Of a stretch of 64,000 bases of DNA, positions 62,662-64,000 are shown piece after piece (the first letter of the stretch is position 1; each line of letters starts with the position of its first letter). The notes beneath the pieces are model-generated. The model had not been told where the DNA came from. It saw nothing but the letters and a program-made list of their open reading frames with translations, and ran no database searches. The position numbers were made by a program, and so were the translations under genes. The DNA is taken from contig NZ_PIPT01000004.1 of NCBI RefSeq assembly GCF_003987395.1, positions 186,001-250,000 of the forward strand, written 5' to 3'. This stretch comes from Pseudidiomarina aquimaris (GTDB lineage: Bacteria > Pseudomonadota > Gammaproteobacteria > Enterobacterales > Alteromonadaceae).

Positions 62662-64000
62662 CTTTGTTTTGACGCGATGTAGTCGTCGACAAACTGCTCA
62701 AGAATATTGAGCGGTACTGGACCGTTAGCAAGAATTACGTCATGGAATTCACGAATGTCGAACTGCTCGCCAAGGGCTTCTTTGGCTTTTTCGCGTAATT
62801 CTAAGATCTTGTTCATCCCAATCTTATAAGCCGTAGCTTGACCAGGCATCACGATGTGACGCTCGACCATTTTCACCGCGTCGGCACGGGCATTCGGCGT
62901 GTTGTTCACGTAGTACTCGATACCTTCTTCGCGGGTCCATTTTTTCGCATGGATACCGGTATCAACGACCAAGCGACAGGCACGCCAGAGCTCCATCGCC
63001 AAGCGGCCAAAGTCAGAATACGGGTCTTGGTAGAAGCCGATTTCTTTCGGTAGCTTCTCGGTATACAGACCCCAACCTTCAGAATAGGCGGTCACGCGAC
63101 CGAACTTACGGAAGCTTGGTACGTTCTCCAGCTCCTGCTGAATCGCGATTTGCATATGGTGACCTGGAATCCCTTCGTGGTAAGCCAAGGCTTCCATCTG
63201 ATAGGTCGGCATTGAGGCCATGTCGTATAAGTTGGCGTAATAGGTACCTGGACGCGTGCCGTCCATCGATGGTTGCTGATAGAACGCTTTACCCGCCGAT
63301 TTTTCACGGAACGGTTCGACTGCTTTGACGATCATGTCGGCTTTTGGCTTCTTGATGAACAGCTCATCTAGGCGACCACGCATCACGTCAATGATCTCTT
63401 TCGCTTCGCTAAGATAACGCGCGCGACCCTCTTCGGTATCCGGGTAGATAAAGTCTTGGTTGTTGCGCATGTGCACGAAGAACTCTTGCAGGGTTCCTTC
63501 AAAACCAACCTTTTCCATGATCACGCGCATTTCGTCATGAATCCGCGCGACTTCGCTTAGGCCAATTTCATGAATTTCGTTTGCGGTCAGATCGGTCGTG
63601 GTGGTGCGCTGCAAACGGTTGTTGTAGAAAGCTTCACCGTCCGGCAGTTTCCAAGCACCGTCTTTAGTAGTGGCTTGCGCTTCAAGCTCTTCAACCACGG
63701 CAATTAGGTTTTCATAGGCTGGCTTAACTGACTGCAGCATCGCGGTTTTAGCTTGGCTGGTTAGCTCATTGAGTTGGCTATCATCAATATCAAGGTTATC
63801 GATTTTACCAGTAAAATCAGCCCACAGTGCGCTGGCTTCGCCATCATCGAACGGCGCACCCGAAATGATATTTTTACTGTCGCTGATCACATATGGATAA
63901 ACGAATTTCGGCGCCAGGATGCCTTTCTCGGCACGTAGCTTCAGGTTCTCACCTAATTGATCAAACAACGCCGGCAGGCCATTCAAACGCGCGATGTAAT
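62658..64000 (-). CDS. DUF885 family protein, N terminus beyond the window
   Basis: The frame stays open through the right edge, so the 5' part is missing; the last 447 residues are here. The family motif YHEGIPGHHMQIAIQ contains the HExxxHH-like zinc site typical of DUF885 proteins, which are predicted metallopeptidases related to the M32/gluzincin group. Other typical stretches are YYANLYDMASMPTYQ, GRVTAYSEGWGLYTEKLP and PGQATAYKIGMNKILELR. The 3' end overlaps the convergent hipA by 4 bp. Probably an exported peptidase, but the signal peptide is outside the window. Confidence 0.88.
   Translation of the reverse strand, partial: YIARLNGLPALFDQLGENLKLRAEKGILAPKFVYPYVISDSKNIISGAPFDDGEASALWADFTGKIDNLDIDDSQLNELTSQAKTAMLQSVKPAYENLIAVVEELEAQATTKDGAWKLPDGEAFYNNRLQRTTTTDLTANEIHEIGLSEVARIHDEMRVIMEKVGFEGTLQEFFVHMRNNQDFIYPDTEEGRARYLSEAKEIIDVMRGRLDELFIKKPKADMIVKAVEPFREKSAGKAFYQQPSMDGTRPGTYYANLYDMASMPTYQMEALAYHEGIPGHHMQIAIQQELENVPSFRKFGRVTAYSEGWGLYTEKLPKEIGFYQDPYSDFGRLAMELWRACRLVVDTGIHAKKWTREEGIEYYVNNTPNARADAVKMVERHIVMPGQATAYKIGMNKILELREKAKEALGEQFDIREFHDVILANGPVPLNILEQFVDDYIASKQS

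Overview
The window is a contiguous stretch of chromosome from a Gram-negative, aerobic gammaproteobacterium, probably a marine Alteromonadales/Idiomarinaceae-type organism. The evidence is lipoproteins with lipoboxes, a TonB receptor, a beta-barrel protein, YjbQ, E. coli-like Upp, YoeB and YgiD homologues, many secreted peptidases and dense c-di-GMP signalling. This taxonomic call is inferred from gene content only. Base composition looks balanced, except for a visibly AT-richer block at about 38.8-48.9 kb. No rRNA, tRNA, CRISPR array, integrase or insertion sequence was recognised.

Layout. 0-7.6 kb: the end of a photolyase/cryptochrome, an M24 peptidase, a LOG-family protein and an NTF2-like protein. 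These face a reverse-strand run of a DSD1-type PLP enzyme, an SMP-30/strictosidine-synthase-like protein, an alpha/beta hydrolase and a Baeyer-Villiger-type monooxygenase. 7.6-13.1 kb: a PAS-GGDEF-EAL protein, a SIMPL protein, and an arsenic operon (fused LMWP-reductase/ArsR, GAPDH, ArsJ) with a clear operator. 13.2-24 kb: diguanylate cyclases, a beta-barrel protein, a NERD protein, YjbQ, a degenerate Fic protein with tandem operators, and an exported KatG. 24-38.8 kb: upp, osmC, cytochrome b561/PepSY, two more GGDEF/EAL proteins, an LLM oxidoreductase, a LysR-DoxX-YgiD locus, small proteins, a methyltransferase-HNH fusion and a parvulin.

38.8-48.9 kb is the accessory island and the most interesting part. 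A tightly overlapping three-gene operon encodes a 5-methylcytosine DNA methyltransferase, a 989-residue protein with two separate GHKL-type ATPase modules (MORC/MutL-like at the N terminus, histidine-kinase-like at the C terminus) and an atypical receiver-domain protein. Beside it sit a second, reverse-strand cytosine methyltransferase and an MvaI/BcnI-family restriction endonuclease. The triad looks like a restriction or anti-phage module wired to a two-component-like relay.

48.9-64 kb: a VOC protein, a DUF2975/HTH pair, a LysR/glutathione-dependent formaldehyde dehydrogenase pair, DUF547, a YefM-YoeB toxin-antitoxin, an iron-uptake pair (TonB receptor and PepSY membrane protein) with a Fur-box-like site, two different HipBA-type modules with well formed operators, an SDR, a lipoprotein with six exact-length 18-residue repeats, and the end of a DUF885 peptidase-like gene. 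Recurring themes are c-di-GMP turnover (six proteins in about 29 kb), small autoregulated modules with readable operators, and oxidative, arsenical and formaldehyde stress handling.
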